Assembly (NCBI GenBank): GCA_025399215.1
Contig: MU621140.1
Location: 1,169-65,168, forward strand
Source: Globomyces pollinis-pini
Lineage: Eukaryota > Chytridiomycota > Chytridiomycetes > Rhizophydiales > Globomycetaceae
DNA: 64,000 nt
Direction of reading: 5' to 3'
Shown in pieces: positions 48,889-60,007 of this stretch (positions within the stretch are counted from its first letter, which is position 1; each line of letters opens with the position of its first letter). Under the pieces are notes generated by a model. That model was not told the origin of the DNA, searched no databases, and was given only the letters and a program-made list of their open reading frames with translations. The position numbers and the translations under genes were made by a program.

Positions 48889-50608
48889 TCAAGCTCCAAT
48901 AAATGCTACTTTACGTTCAGTTGAGCTACTCACAAGGTATTGGGCATCAGGACCAAAAACAAAATCAGTAACAGCTGCATTATGGTTTTCATATGTAACA
49001 ATTTCATCCCACTTTTTAACAGTATACAAGCTATCATGAGATTCTATTCAATTATTACCTTATCTTTGGTCCATGGGTAACTCCAACATACTTTCCACTA
49101 TTATCGAATCTCACCTTGTTGACACCTTGGAAACCATCTGGTATATCCATTTGCAGGGTGTGGAATTCAGAAAGTTTTCTTAAATCCCAAAACTTGACAA
49201 ATGAATCTGAAGAGGAAGTAGTTGCAAGATGATATCCATTTTCAGAGAATGAAATGCTTGAAATAGGTCCGGTATGACCATTCAAAGCAGTTGCCATCAC
49301 TCTAGATTTTAAATCCCATAATCTGAAAACTGAATCTTCAGAACCAGTTCCTAAAATAAGACCATCAGGATGTAGTTGAGCAGCTGTATACGCTACAAAT
49401 ATTTAGAAAACATCAATTCTTTACCAGAAGTTATTGTTGAATCTTGTACAGAAACAATTGATTCACCTCGTTCAATGTCACAAAAGTTCCATACTGAATC
49501 CTCACCAACAGATACAAAGTGTTTATGCGTAGGGTGAACAGTGATGCCACGAACGGCTCCGGTATGGATTTTGATGTTATGATCAGCCGACATCTTATAA
49601 CCTTTTGTGTTTTCATTTACCGACCATACTTTAACACAGTTATCTGCAGATCCCGTTAAAAATTTGTTCTCATTTCCAACCCATGCTGTAGAGTATACAG
49701 CATTTTTTGTGGCTGCTTTTGCAGAGCATAATAGTTTTGTTGTAGCTTTATCAACAATTGATACAGTTCCATCATTTCCACCTGTAAGAATCCATTCCCT
49801 TGGTTCACCATCAATCAACTGAGATTGCAGCTCTATTGAGTTCACACACGGATCTTTTGCAGTGTTAAGTGATTTGATCTCATTGATTTCTTGGAAGGAT
49901 GCAAGTTGTTCAACAGATGCCAAAGTTGGTGGTGCCTTTCTCTTCTTTCTCAGAGCAGATAATCTAATATATGTTAGAATAAAGAAAAAAAGAAAGGGTT
50001 GTAAAACGAAAAGATATACGTTTAAGTGTAATACCTTTCAGAAGTTGCGTCCAATGCTTCTGTGACAAGTTCAGGTAAAGGTTCATAAGGAACAGTTTCC
50101 ATCTCAACATCTTGAGTCTCTTCGTTATCATGTGACTTGTAGGAGGCCTTGAAGTTGGATAGTTTAGTTCGAGCATCATCTCTTTCTTTAATTAATCTAG
50201 CAATGACTCTCTTTGCAGCATCGTTTTCATACAAGGCTGTTGACAATTGAGTTTGAATATCCTTATATTGTTTCTTTAATTCAAAAGTTTCCAACATAAT
50301 CGCATCCCATTCATTCTGTAATGATAAAAGTGAATGAGGGATAGAAGTAGCAGTTGGTTGCCTTGGTTTTACGATAGGATCTAAAAGAAAATCAGTTACT
50401 GTCGACTACAAACTGGATAATACAGGAAGCAGATCATCTTCATTCATTTCTACATTTGTAACGGGACAAGTACCCTTTTCATTTAAGTGCTTTTGAATCA
50501 GTTTCTTCTCAAACACATAACCAGATTTGGAAATCACAGGATCGACAGGAGAACTACCGGAGACTAAAATGAATGAACAAAGATCATCAAATTACTTGCA
50601 CAAAACAT
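48889..50608 (-). CDS. PRP19: Pre-mRNA processing factor 19, U-box E3 ligase
   Basis: Core of the NineTeen spliceosome complex and a ubiquitin ligase. Exon 1 from 50608 gives MFCA; a 32-nt intron then leads to the U-box (ISGSSPVDPVISKSGYVFEK, KLIQKHLNEKGTCPVTNVEM). The coiled-coil tetramerisation region follows (LQNEWDAIMLETFELKKQYK, NDAAKRVIARLIKERDDART). Seven WD40-like repeats come next, including WILTGGNDGTVSIVDKATTK, KFLTGSADNCVKVWSV, LILGTGSEDSVFRLWDLKSR and HLATTSSSDSFVKFWDLRKL. It ends VSSSTERKVAFIGA at 48889. Complete family architecture. Confidence 0.95.
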
Positions 50609-50928
50609 TCTTCGAGATAAAAAAAATCAAATGAAAAAATTACTTGAAAAAACCAAGACACTGAACAAAGTCTGATCATTGGATGCTAATAAGAATCTAA
50701 TTGGATCTATTCCTAGTCTATTTGAGTATAAGGTACTTTGATTTGAGTTTTCTTGGTTTACTCCAATAACGTACGTTTTAGCCAAGCTTCTTGTCTCTCA
50801 TTATAACATCTTCGACATGAGTCGATAATGACCATTCTAAAATATGAACTATCTAGTTGCAAAACGCGTATCAAAGACAGGCAACATGTAAGATTTGTAT
50901 ATTAATCCTTGCTTAGTACAGTGTCCAA

Positions 50929-53067
50929 TCACATCTTGACATTTACAACTTCAACAAATTGCATATCAATTCCAAGATCTTGCCCAGATTCAATCAATTT
51001 AAAGAGAAATGCAGTCTTACGCTTGGATTTACGTACAGAATCCTGCCAGTTACCCTTATAATTCAAGAAAATCCCTAATTTCACCAATCCTCCAGGTGTG
51101 ATTTCACTAACATTGAGTGAAATTGGGCTGTTATAATCTTTTGGTTGACTTTCAACAAATGCTTGAATTCTTTTTCCCAATTCATCCAGTAAACTTTGTT
51201 TAGTTTTGAATGGTACGTGAAGATAGATCATTTCACCCTGATGTAAAAAGAAATATGTCTATTACCTGATCTCCTGATCGCCGAATATTTCCTATCTCTT
51301 TATTGGCCAAAATACCTTATTTTAATGAGAATGACAGAATTATTACTATTAGGTACATAACTTTTTTGTCCATCAGATCTTTTCAAAACTGTAGTAAGCA
51401 AATTAATTTCTTCAACTTGATAAGTTTGATTATCATATGCAATCTTATCTAAAATAATTACTACATATCAAAGTACTTACCACCAGTATCAAATGGGTGT
51501 GCAATAAAAACAAATAATATACTTTCAAACGTTGACTTGGCAGATCCACCAAAAACAAAGCTCAACGCCAGAACAAGTGATGCGAATGGTAAAATTGTTG
51601 ATATGGAAATTCCATAAATTGGTAATGCGCAAAATGCAGTGGTACAGAATACAATTCCATAGACCAATCGATTGAGAATACCCAATGCCTGGGATAAATC
51701 TCTTAATGATTTTAATAGATTTCGACGTTCGCGATATATTTTCAACATACTGTGTTTAAATTCACGTTTTGTAATGGATCCACTATCATCTAAATCAAAA
51801 TAAGTAAATGCTTTTTTGGCTTCCGCTTTTGAAGGAAAATAAGGAAGAAAAGATTCGATGGCAATAGGGTTGTTATCCACAGTTAATGCTTGAAATAATC
51901 GTTTGCTGAGATTTATTGCATGTCGATCGGATAGTAGATTAACGCTCTTTAAAGCGTTAGAGAAACCTGATGCACCAATTCGAATGGCATCCATGGAGAA
52001 GATAGTTCGAGACAGTTTAACATTGACTTTTGTTTCTGTGTCAAAGACATCTTGATGAGCGTCGTTTTTCACACATACATCTGGTTGATTTAATTTTTCT
52101 AAGGATCCTAGCAGTGCTGGTTCACCCAACGGATTCTTCGTATCTTTTGCAGCACCAACACTACTCTTTTTGCTGGCAAATCCTAAAATTGATCGTTTAG
52201 GTGGTGTGCGTTCCTCTATAACCACTTCAAGGTTATCGGTTGGACTAGATTTTTTAGAGCTTGTGTTGTCATGATCGAATATATGAGTCAATCCAAACTG
52301 TTTAACTGATTTTTTCAGACACTGCAAGATTTCAGTCGCTTCAGTAGATTCTTGGATTCGATCTTTGTATGCTATTTTATGGAAGTTCACCGCTTTACAA
52401 AAAGTTAATGACAACAGTTCTATTACCAATCATATGAATAACAAGTTTTTGTATAAATAATAATATAGATGCAACCATAATCACCAATAATAATTGATAG
52501 ACTTGTTGCCAATAGACAACAAGTGGATATTGAACAAATAAAATCGCAAAATAGACAACTGAAAGTATCATTGTGATCATAAACGTTAAACTTTTGCGAA
52601 CGACTGGTACATAAGCCAATAATTCTCTCCATCGTTCACTACAATCACCTCTAAGCATCGTGATACACGTTACAAAAACCATTGGGATTTGTCCCAATAT
52701 ACCAAATACCATAATCATTGTCAACCAGGAGCCAGTTAAATAAATCGACCTGTCGATTAGAAACATTGATTGAGTACCATCTGACAAGTTGATGAAAAAC
52801 ACCCAACTGTGTACTCAATTGATCCAAATCATATATCAACAGATTAGGAGCATATCGTAAATCCAAGTTTAAAAAATAAGCTGCAGGTGAAAACAGAATG
52901 GCAGTAACAAGAATTCCATAAACAAACACTTTGAACACGTAATATGATAAACGTTTATCATTATCAAAATCTTGTGTCATTTCACTTATATCATCGAGCA
53001 GATGCTGATTTTCGTGATGCAAGTTTTCGATTACGACATGTTTTGAATCATTTGGTTTTGAAGTCAT
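50929..53067 (-). CDS. EF-hand MscS-type mechanosensitive channel
   Basis: Fungal Msy1/Msy2-like channel, in those fungi located in the ER and linked to calcium under osmotic shock. Start at 53067. Two N-terminal membrane segments (FKVFVYGILVTAILFSPAAY...), then, across a 22-nt intron (52781-52802), QLDGTQSMFLIDRSIYLTGS and further spans (ILGQIPMVFVTCITML, FMITMILSVVYFAILFVQYP). A cytosolic loop carries one EF-hand (YFDLDDSGSITKREF). The pore part is GIVFCTTAFCALPIYGISIS, FASLVLALSFVFGGSAKSTF and ILFVFIAHPFDTGD, then VEEINLLTTVLKRSDGQKSY VPNSN. The MscS beta domain and tail end at 50929. The conserved FGGSAKSTFES..HPFDTGD motif is clear. Confidence 0.9.
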
Positions 53068-53287
53068 TCTCAAGTAGATTTTTGTTTGTTGGTAAAACGA
53101 CGCGATAGAATCATGAGATTAAATCTATCCATCAATCGAGACTAATTTTATAAGCAGATAACCTTTCCTATTTATGAATTCATTTTCATTTTCAATCGAG
53201 GCTACAAGTCACGTTGAAACATTTGATGAATTATCCAACTACAACACTCTATAATTTTTTTTTCAATTTCATTATTGTGGTGAAGAG

Positions 53288-54963
53288 ATGTTGAAAAAAA
53301 TTGGAGATTTGAATTTCATCAGTATTAAGGATCGTAGTGTAACGAAAAACTTGAATTCCTTACTGAATTTTACAAAAAACAATTTCATTCGAATGTCTTC
53401 TTCAGAGTCAAATACTAATGGAAAATCAATCGATTATCAGGATTTTATTACACCTTTGTCAGCATCTAGGAAATATTCTGCTATTCGTGCTTTACAAAAA
53501 TATACTACTTTACCAGGGATGGTAACTTTTATAGTATTGATATATTCTATAGATTTCATTAGGTGGTGGATTACCAAATGCTTCTACATTTCCTTTCGAA
53601 TCTATCACCTTGAAGTTGAAAACTGGAGAAACTGTTGAAGTACCACAAGCCGATTTGAATAGAGCTTTACAGTATGGGTCTACTCAGGGTGACCAAAAAT
53701 TCTTGGATTGGATTAGAGCATTGCAAAAGAAAATACATGATCCAATGGTTGATTATGATATTTGTATTGGAAATGGGAGTCAAGATTTGATTGTCAAAGT
53801 AACTTTCAAATTAAAAAGTAATGTTTAATAGGCCATGGAATCTTTAATTGCTCCTGGGGAAACAATGTTGATCGAAGCACCAACTTATGTTGGGATTTTG
53901 GCATTCTTGAAGCCTTTAGGAGTCAAATTTAAAGGTAAATACTGCTATTTATATACATAACGTATCCGAACTTACAAGCAATGAAATATAGAGTTAACTC
54001 TTTGTAGAAGTCACGGTGGATAATGACGGATTAAATCCGGATTCATTAGAAGAAACTTTAAAGAATTGGCCCGATTTGAAGACTCGACCCAAAGTTCTTT
54101 ATACAGTACCTACATCAGGAAACCCCACCGGCCTATCAACCACTTTTGAAAGGAAAAAGAAAGTTTATGAAATCGCCAAAAAGTATAATCTTATTATTTT
54201 GGAAGTAATCCTTCTATACTTAACAATATATAGGATGACCCTTATTATTATATGCAAGTACGATCAATAAGATGATGATTGACAGTAGTTTCAAACACCA
54301 CTCGCAAAAAGTTACTTTTCTTTAGATACTGATGCACGAGTTCTAAGATTCGATTCATTTTCCAAAATTATAAGTGGTGGTATGGATGATTAGAAATTAA
54401 CAGTATAAGGGGCACGACTGGGTTGGGTTTCTGGACCTCCTGCATTAATTGAACGTATTATATTGCATGGAATGTCCACCAATTTACATCCAAGTGGAGT
54501 CAGTCAAATGTTAGTGTACCAAGTGTTGGAAAAATGGGGTCATGATGGTTTCATCAAACATACAGAGCAAGTAGCTAAATTCTACAAGGAAAGAAGTGAG
54601 AAGTTTGTAGCATGCCTCGAAAAGCACTTAAAAGGCAAGGCAACATGGACCATTCCAAATGCAGGAATGTTTGTTTGGATCGACTTGAAACCATCTGGGA
54701 TCGAAGTACTTTAATTTGGTCTAACATTAGGACACGTTTGAATTAATTAACAGTAAAGCACGAGAAGCAAAAGTCATATTGGTTCCTGGAGTGGTATTAT
54801 GAGTCTTTTTTACGTGTAGGAATTTTATGCGAATGATCGAAAGAGTTCTCACGTACGAGCATCTTATTCATTTTGTAAGGAAGAGGTAACGCGATTTGGT
54901 AACTTAAACTTCTTTTAGGATTTTGAAGTTGCTATTCAAAGATTGGCTAGTTTATTGAATTGA
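53288..54963 (+). CDS. Aromatic / 2-aminoadipate aminotransferase (Aro8 type)
   Basis: PLP aminotransferase of class I/II resembling Aro8 and animal AADAT. The N-terminus is basic (KKIGDLNFISIKDRSVTKNL) and may be mitochondrial. Spliced motifs: SRKYSAIRALQKYTTLPGM, GGGLPNASTFPFESITLK, LQYGSTQGDQKFLDWIRALQ, GNGSQDLI, AMESLIAPGETMLIEAPTYV, YTVPTSGNPTGLSTTFERKK, EDDPYYYMQF and FDSFSKIISGGARLGWVSGP, in which Lys of SFSK binds PLP. Later come LHGMSTNLHPSGVSQMLVYQ, IPNAGMFVWIDLKPSGIE and SSHVRASYSFCKEEDFEVAI. Complete fold; about eight short introns. Substrate could be aromatic amino acids, kynurenine or 2-aminoadipate (lysine synthesis); the sequence does not decide. Confidence 0.9.
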
Positions 54964-55259
54964 GAGTGTTTGAAGGAGATTTCCTTATGCTTTAAATATA
55001 TTCAACACAATCCTGTCTTGTATGTTGTAAATGCCATTCTTGAGTATCAATAAAATATAAGTAACTGATTATGAATATCCAATTACAAACTGGGCTAGAA
55101 GGGGAAATGGAATACTCCAAACAAGTGGAAAACTCCCAAAACGAACATAATGAAATAGGGGAAGTGGAATACTCAGCATGACACAATTTCAAAAGGGATC
55201 TGTCGTGTGATTTTTAAGGTGAACCACAAAGAGTTCATCCTTCTTTAACAATTAATTTC
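54964..55259. other. Intergenic before first YhhN copy
   Basis: About 296 bases. A direct repeat of GGGGAA(A/G)TGGAATACTC occurs twice (about 55100 and 55156). It lacks the upstream block shared by the other YhhN copies. Confidence 0.5.
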
Positions 55260-55931
55260 ATGACCCTCATAGACAGTAACGTCACCTTCGTCACTTTTTC
55301 TGGATCCGTTTTCTTCCATTTATATTTAGTCGCCAATCCAGCTTCAAATTTAAACACATCTCTCATTCGCACCTTCTCCAAATGCTTGCCTATCTTAATG
55401 ATGTCCCATAAGGTTCGTTCAAAGAAAGGCCATGCTGCTCGTAGTATTGCAACTGGGTTGACTTTATCTGCTATTGGTGATGCTTTCTTGGCAAACGAAG
55501 AAAATCATCCTTCTTTCTTTATCGGTGGGTTGGCCTCTTTCTTGGTTGCTCATTTGTATTATGTTGCTGGATTAAATCATTCATCAACTAAAAAATCAAA
55601 AAGTTCTTGGTCAGATTGGTTCACTCCAATTGCTACCTACTGTGGAGTGTATTCAGCCATCAGTTATTTCATCTTACCTTCTACTCCATCTGAGTTGAAG
55701 ATTCCTGTATTTTTATATGGCACAGCTATTGCAAGTATGATTTGGAAAGCCATTGACGGATCATTGGCTACTGGTCATATTGAAGGTGTCCTAGGTGCTT
55801 TGGTATTTGGGGTATCCGACTTTATCCTTGCCTATTCCAAATTTGTTGGTCCAATTAAGCATGGCCATATGATGGTGATGGTGACTTACTACCTTGCTCA
55901 AACTTTAATATCAAAGTTTGCTTTAAAATAA
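55260..55931 (+). CDS. TMEM86/YhhN membrane protein, copy 1
   Basis: Intron-free 223-residue polytopic protein of the YhhN/TMEM86 family; animal TMEM86 proteins are lysoplasmalogenases, cutting the vinyl ether bond of lysoplasmalogens. Start at 55260 (MTLIDSNVTF). About seven to eight membrane spans. Family landmarks: FSKCLPILMM near residue 40, GD at 73-74 followed by AFLANEE, FFIGGLASFLVAHLYYVAGL, PVFLYGTAIASMIWKAIDG, GVSDFILAYSKF (SD at 186-187) and TYYLAQTLISKFALK. This copy alone of the four keeps Asp in the GD position. Enzyme activity is inferred from family only, since most fungi are not known to make plasmalogens. Ancestor or sister of the three following copies. Confidence 0.82.
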   Translation: MTLIDSNVTFVTFSGSVFFHLYLVANPASNLNTSLIRTFSKCLPILMMSHKVRSKKGHAARSIATGLTLSAIGDAFLANEENHPSFFIGGLASFLVAHLYYVAGLNHSSTKKSKSSWSDWFTPIATYCGVYSAISYFILPSTPSELKIPVFLYGTAIASMIWKAIDGSLATGHIEGVLGALVFGVSDFILAYSKFVGPIKHGHMMVMVTYYLAQTLISKFALK

Positions 55932-56135
55932 ATACTTCATTACTTTTGTCAATTGAAAAGATTTCGAGTAGAAGTAACAGGTCAAGTTTTCAATGCATTT
56001 CCCTAAATGGATTCTATGAGTCATCGAACCGTAAATCATAATCGAATAGATTTATATAGTAATATTGTGAGACGTGAAGTATGTCGAGTCTCAACATAGA
56101 GACAGACAAAACGTGACAATTCAGAATGGACAGAA

Positions 56136-56240
56136 ATCCAAGATGTACCAGTCATGGACATATCACTACTTTGGCCTCCTACTTAGATTGAATTGACCGT
56201 GAATAACGTTTGAGTGGGTAAACCCTTAGTTGTTCAAGTA
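56136..56240 (+). pseudogene. Relic A of the tetraspan gene 3' end
   Basis: Bases 56171-56219 align with the last codons and 3' flank of the tetraspan gene at 59926-59973 (shared: CCTCCT, GATTGAATTGACCGT versus GAATGAATTGACTGT, GTTTGAGT). The open frame is gone. It sits just upstream of YhhN copy 2, in the place where the intact tetraspan gene sits before copy 4. Confidence 0.6.
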
Positions 56241-56257
56241 GATTTATTGCTGAATAA

Positions 56258-56341
56258 AATACCGGATACCGTACATTATCTGACATACTAAAACTTTATC
56301 CATAGTAATGGTTTCCATTTCACACAACAATAGGGCTGTGT
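56258..56341 (+). promoter_or_regulatory. Conserved upstream block, YhhN copy 2
   Basis: AATACCGGATACCGTACATT followed by ATCTGACATA, then TTTCCATTT and TAGGGCTGTGTTG about 75 bases before the ATG. The same elements in the same order precede copy 4 (60008-60111) and, diverged, copy 3 (57400-57486). Likely promoter, kept after duplication. Confidence 0.55.
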
Positions 56342-56404
56342 TGCAAAGAGAAACACAAATATGAAATATTTCCTAGTTTCGTATTGATTTTACCAAAGAA
56401 TTTC

Positions 56405-57106
56405 ATGGCCCTCATAAACAACAACTTGCCATTCTTTGCTTACTATGGATCCATCTTTTTCCATTTGTATTTGCTCGCCAATCCAGCTTTATTTTTAAAC
56501 ACACCGCTCATTCGTGTTGTCTCCCAATTCTTGTCTACGTTGATGATAGCTCATAAGGTTCATAACAAGGACGCAGCTACTGCTCTGAATATTTCTAATG
56601 GATTGACAATATCTGCTGTTGCTGTTTCTTATATGGCAAATGAAGAAAGGAATCCTTCTTACTTTATGATTGGGCTGGCCATTTCTTTGCTCGCTCATAT
56701 GTATTATGCTATTGGACTAAATCATTCGTTAAAAGAACAAAAATTAATGGCATCAGAAGATGTTAAAAAATCAAAAAGCTCATGGTCTTATTGGATCATT
56801 CCAATGACCACATACGTTGGAGTGCTTTCGGTCATCGTTTATTTCATCTTACCTTCTACTTCTTTCGAGTGGAAGATTCCTTTGATTTTGTATGGTACAA
56901 CTGTCGCAACTGTGATTTGGAAAGGTATTGATGCATCTTTAGCTACAGACCATGCAGAGAGCGGTCTTGCTGTTTTGGTACTTGGTATATCTGACTTTAT
57001 CCTTGCCTATTCCAAATTCGTTGAACCAATCAAAAATAACCAATTAATATTTATGTTGACTTACTACCTCGCTCAAACTTTAATTGCAAAGTTTGCTTTA
57101 AAATAA
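56405..57106 (+). CDS. TMEM86/YhhN membrane protein, copy 2
   Basis: Intron-free, start MALINNNLPFFAYYGS at 56405. Same membrane plan as copy 1: GSIFFHLYLLANPALFLNTP, GLAISLLAHMYYAIGLNHS, PLILYGTTVATVIWKGID, LGISDFILAYSKFVEPIKNN and MLTYYLAQTLIAKFALK. Differences: the GD of copy 1 is VS here (AVAVSYMANEE), and there is an insert of about ten residues (LKEQKLMASEDVKK) in the central loop. SD and TYYLAQ motifs are kept. The downstream flank is also similar to that of copy 1, so the duplicated unit includes the 3' region. Loss of the Asp may mean altered or lost activity. Confidence 0.8.
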   Translation: MALINNNLPFFAYYGSIFFHLYLLANPALFLNTPLIRVVSQFLSTLMIAHKVHNKDAATALNISNGLTISAVAVSYMANEERNPSYFMIGLAISLLAHMYYAIGLNHSLKEQKLMASEDVKKSKSSWSYWIIPMTTYVGVLSVIVYFILPSTSFEWKIPLILYGTTVATVIWKGIDASLATDHAESGLAVLVLGISDFILAYSKFVEPIKNNQLIFMLTYYLAQTLIAKFALK

Positions 57107-57284
57107 ATAAATCGTTGCTTTTGTTATTCGAAAAGAATTTGAGTATGTTTTGCTGGTCAATGTAACGTATCGAATCAATTGAAAGTGATCAGAACCTTAA
57201 GAATAATGAAATAGATTCGTAAAATGACATGGAAAGCGTGTCGAGTCTATGAGGATGTAGGCAAACAGTCAATATGTTCATCGT

Positions 57285-57360
57285 GTCATAGAAATATCAC
57301 CATCTTGGCATACCACGACCACTAGCTTAGAATGAATTGGCTGTGAATGAGTTTGAATGG
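57285..57360 (+). pseudogene. Relic B of the tetraspan gene 3' end
   Basis: Aligns over its whole length with the tetraspan gene 3' end (about 59895-59973): GTCATAGAAATATCACCATC versus GTCGTAGAAATACCACTACT, then TACCACG/TACCACA, AGAATGAATTGGCTGTGAAT versus AGAATGAATTGACTGTTAAT, and GTTTGA. Small indels break the frame. It lies upstream of YhhN copy 3. Confidence 0.7.
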
Positions 57361-57399
57361 TAGACTTGTTATATAAATTCAAAATATTGAGATTAAAAT

Positions 57400-57486
57400 A
57401 CGTGATTTCGTATATTATCTGATGCACTAAACCATCCTTTCATGGTATGTAGTAGTGCTCATCAATGCGAAAATTGGGCTGTGTTG
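57400..57486 (+). promoter_or_regulatory. Diverged upstream block, YhhN copy 3
   Basis: AATACGTGATTTCGTATATT followed by ATCTGATGCACTAA corresponds to the ACCGGATACC...ATCTGAC element of copies 2 and 4. GGGCTGTGTTG follows at 57477. The first element has diverged most in this copy. Confidence 0.45.
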
Positions 57487-57526
57487 CAAAATGAATCTCG
57501 CCGTTTCAATTTTTACAAATTATTTC

Positions 57527-58222
57527 ATGACCCTCATAGACAGTAACGTCACCTTCTTTGCTTACTTTGGATCCATCTTTTTTCATTTGTATTTGCTGGC
57601 CAATCCAGCTTCATATTTAAACACACCGCTCATTCTTGTCGTCTCCCAATTTTTATCCACATTGATGGTAGCCATTATGGCTATTAAGGTTCATGGCAAG
57701 GACAGTCATGCTGGTCGTAGCATTTACAACGGTTTGACGTTTTCTGCTGTTGGTACCGCTTACTATTCAAATGAAGAAAAACATTCTCTGAGCTTAATTG
57801 GAGGTTTGACATTTTTCTTGGTCGGTCATTTGTATTATATTTCCGGATTCAATCATTCATCAACAAGAAAATTTGCAAGTTCATGGTCTTCTTGGATCAT
57901 TCCAATTTCCACCTACTTTGGAGTGTTTTCAATCATCATTCAATTCATCTTACCCTCCACTCCTTTCGAGTGGATCGTTCCTGTATTTTTATATGGCACA
58001 GTTGTTGCAACTGTGTTTTGGAAAGCTATTGATGCGTCTTTGGCTACAGGTCATGCAGAAAGTGTCCTTGGTGCTTTAGTACTTGCGATATCTGACTTTA
58101 TTCTTGGATATTCCCAATTTGTTGGTCCAATCAAAAATGGGCAATTGCTGTTTATGGTGACTTTCTACCTTTCTCAAATATTAATATCAAAGTTTGCTTT
58201 AAATAACAAACTCTTATATTAA
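57527..58222 (+). CDS. TMEM86/YhhN membrane protein, copy 3
   Basis: Intron-free. Start at 57527 (MTLIDSNVTFFAYFGS) is chosen because it aligns with the other copies; in-frame Met codons upstream at 57491 and 57455 would add a spurious leader. Landmarks: FFHLYLLANPASYLNTPLIL, GLTFFLVGHLYYISGFNHSS, PVFLYGTVVATVFWKAIDAS, LAISDFILGYSQFVGPIKNG and MVTFYLSQILISKFALNNKL. The GD position reads GT (AVGTAYYSNEE), and TYYLAQ has become TFYLSQ, so this is the most altered copy at conserved sites. The C-terminus is extended (NNKLLY) because the ancestral stop codon region differs. Confidence 0.8.
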   Translation: MTLIDSNVTFFAYFGSIFFHLYLLANPASYLNTPLILVVSQFLSTLMVAIMAIKVHGKDSHAGRSIYNGLTFSAVGTAYYSNEEKHSLSLIGGLTFFLVGHLYYISGFNHSSTRKFASSWSSWIIPISTYFGVFSIIIQFILPSTPFEWIVPVFLYGTVVATVFWKAIDASLATGHAESVLGALVLAISDFILGYSQFVGPIKNGQLLFMVTFYLSQILISKFALNNKLLY

Positions 58223-59117
58223 TATCAAGAATATAGTAAATAATATAGATATACCTGATGAAATCGTTTGTCGCAAAGTAATTGATATACAAATATCTGT
58301 AAAAAGAACGAAGTCCTATTAATTATTGTACTTACGTGAGAGAGTACACAAGAAAGTGACTATATATTAAATAACGATTTCTATTATACTTAATTTTTGT
58401 TGTTCAAAGAGATTCGAAATTAGTTTAATGATTGGTTATTGTAATTACACTGTATCATACACGGAGTGTATGATGCAAGACTTGAATTGAACAGGTGAAT
58501 TCTATTGATATTGATCAGCAACAAACATATTCAAACTCATGAAAATATCCAGATTTGAACCTTATCGTTTATCATAAACGACCTGGTATTGCCAAATACT
58601 TTAGATCGCGTATTTGTATATTTAACTGTGTCCGTAATACACACAGTCAGTGTATAAATATGAAAATACGTAAACAGCAGACTAGCCTTCAATATTTATT
58701 TTCCATACCAAAAGTGTTGAGTTCCGAAGAGAATCGATCGAGATGAGAAAGTCATGTTCAATACTCAGGTAAAATAACAGGCAGTCAATTCATAAATTTA
58801 GAGGCTGGTATATGTTGAACGATTGACTGTTTATTGCAGGCGTTGGTGTTTGTGTCACTCTGGTCCCTTTCCTTTTTGAGATTTCTGAAATCATTGGAAA
58901 ACGATAAATTTCTCTAAAGAAACAGTTCATGACAATGTATTTAATCCCTAGCAAAATAAGCTTTTTCGTGCTTATTTACCGAATGAATCAACCACTTTGC
59001 ACACCGAATATTTATAATCAATTATTCCAAGTAGGGAGATGCTAAACAAACATGTCCCAAATCAAGTTCCATTCATTTTCCATAAATTCTGAAGTTTCAA
59101 GTCGTTAAAATATTCCA
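58223..59117. other. Long intergenic region before tetraspan gene
   Basis: About 895 bases. A frame at 58555-58746 has no family resemblance and poor composition. Contains the hairpin at 58454-58474 and a weaker TACAC...GTGTA inverted repeat near 58637. No gene supported. Confidence 0.45.
58454..58474. repeat. Perfect short hairpin (9-bp arms)
   Basis: Arms ATCATACAC and GTGTATGAT separated by GGA. It could be a dimeric factor site, or an RNA hairpin if transcribed. Function unknown. Confidence 0.6.
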
Positions 59118-59963
59118 ATGGCTACGACTCCTGTTCTCCGACCAACTGCGTTTATAATTTACATTTTGGTCGTTTTGATTCCACTCTTGGTTACCATATT
59201 CACCTTATCAACAGACTATATATTCCGAACAACTTCTGCTGAGGATATTCGTTTCCAAGGTGCATCTTTTGAATTCTATCTTGGTTTATATGCTTTTCAA
59301 TATCGAATGATTGAAGATACTAGTAAAGGAATGTTGGCAACTATATACCCAACCGAATGGACCACCATTACCTTTGATACAATTTGCAACCCAGACTATA
59401 TACTTTTTGGCACCCGATTTAATCCTGGTGAACTCATTGACCCAATTTTTTGTCAATCCTCATCATTATGGAAATCTATTGCACTATTTCTGATCTTTTC
59501 CATCTTGTTTGGTACAATTGCAATCATATTTTTGGTCATCAATGGGTATAGTTGGTATACCAGCAAAGATATACCATCCAAAAAACAACTCAAAACATTA
59601 CGTAGGGAATTCCAGAATAGAATACTATTGGGAATCTTTGGAAATTTCATTTTTTTATTGATTGCTATTATCTTAATCTTCAAGTTTCGTGCAATGATCA
59701 AATGGCCGACTCATCTCTTTTTCGAATATGGTACATTTGCGTGTATCCTATCATGTCTTTTGGATTTCTTTGTTCTATGTATTTTTATATGTTGTGGAAA
59801 ACATTTGTTTGTGTTCATTGATACTCCTACCGAAGTGCTGCGAACTCTATCAAAGAAGATTTTTAGAAAGGACACGAATGCAAGTCGTACGGCCAGTCGT
59901 AGAAATACCACTACTGTTGGTGTACCACATCCTCCTGTACAGAATGAATTGACTGTTAATTAA
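59118..59963 (+). CDS. Four-span membrane protein, Sur7/PalI-like topology
   Basis: Intron-free 281-residue protein. Span 1 is FIIYILVVLIPLLVTIFTLS. A large extracytosolic loop of about 100 residues follows (with CNPDY and FCQSSS cysteines). Span 2 is SIALFLIFSILFGTIAIIFL, then a basic cytosolic loop, span 3 ILLGIFGNFIFLLIAIILIF and span 4 FACILSCLLDFFVLCIFICC. The cytosolic tail is Arg/Thr-rich and ends QNELTVN. One large loop between spans 1 and 2 and a cytosolic tail is the plan of fungal Sur7/PalI and animal claudin-like proteins, but no diagnostic motif was found, so the family is open. Parts of its 3' end are duplicated upstream of YhhN copies 2 and 3. Confidence 0.7.
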   Translation: MATTPVLRPTAFIIYILVVLIPLLVTIFTLSTDYIFRTTSAEDIRFQGASFEFYLGLYAFQYRMIEDTSKGMLATIYPTEWTTITFDTICNPDYILFGTRFNPGELIDPIFCQSSSLWKSIALFLIFSILFGTIAIIFLVINGYSWYTSKDIPSKKQLKTLRREFQNRILLGIFGNFIFLLIAIILIFKFRAMIKWPTHLFFEYGTFACILSCLLDFFVLCIFICCGKHLFVFIDTPTEVLRTLSKKIFRKDTNASRTASRRNTTTVGVPHPPVQNELTVN

Positions 59964-60007
59964 GTTTGAGTCGGAATTCTATGGATGTTTAATTAGTAAA
60001 GACGAAT

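Noticed and set aside
58555..58746. 63-codon ORF between YhhN copy 3 and the tetraspan gene
   Set aside because: Odd composition, no homology recognised and no splice partner.
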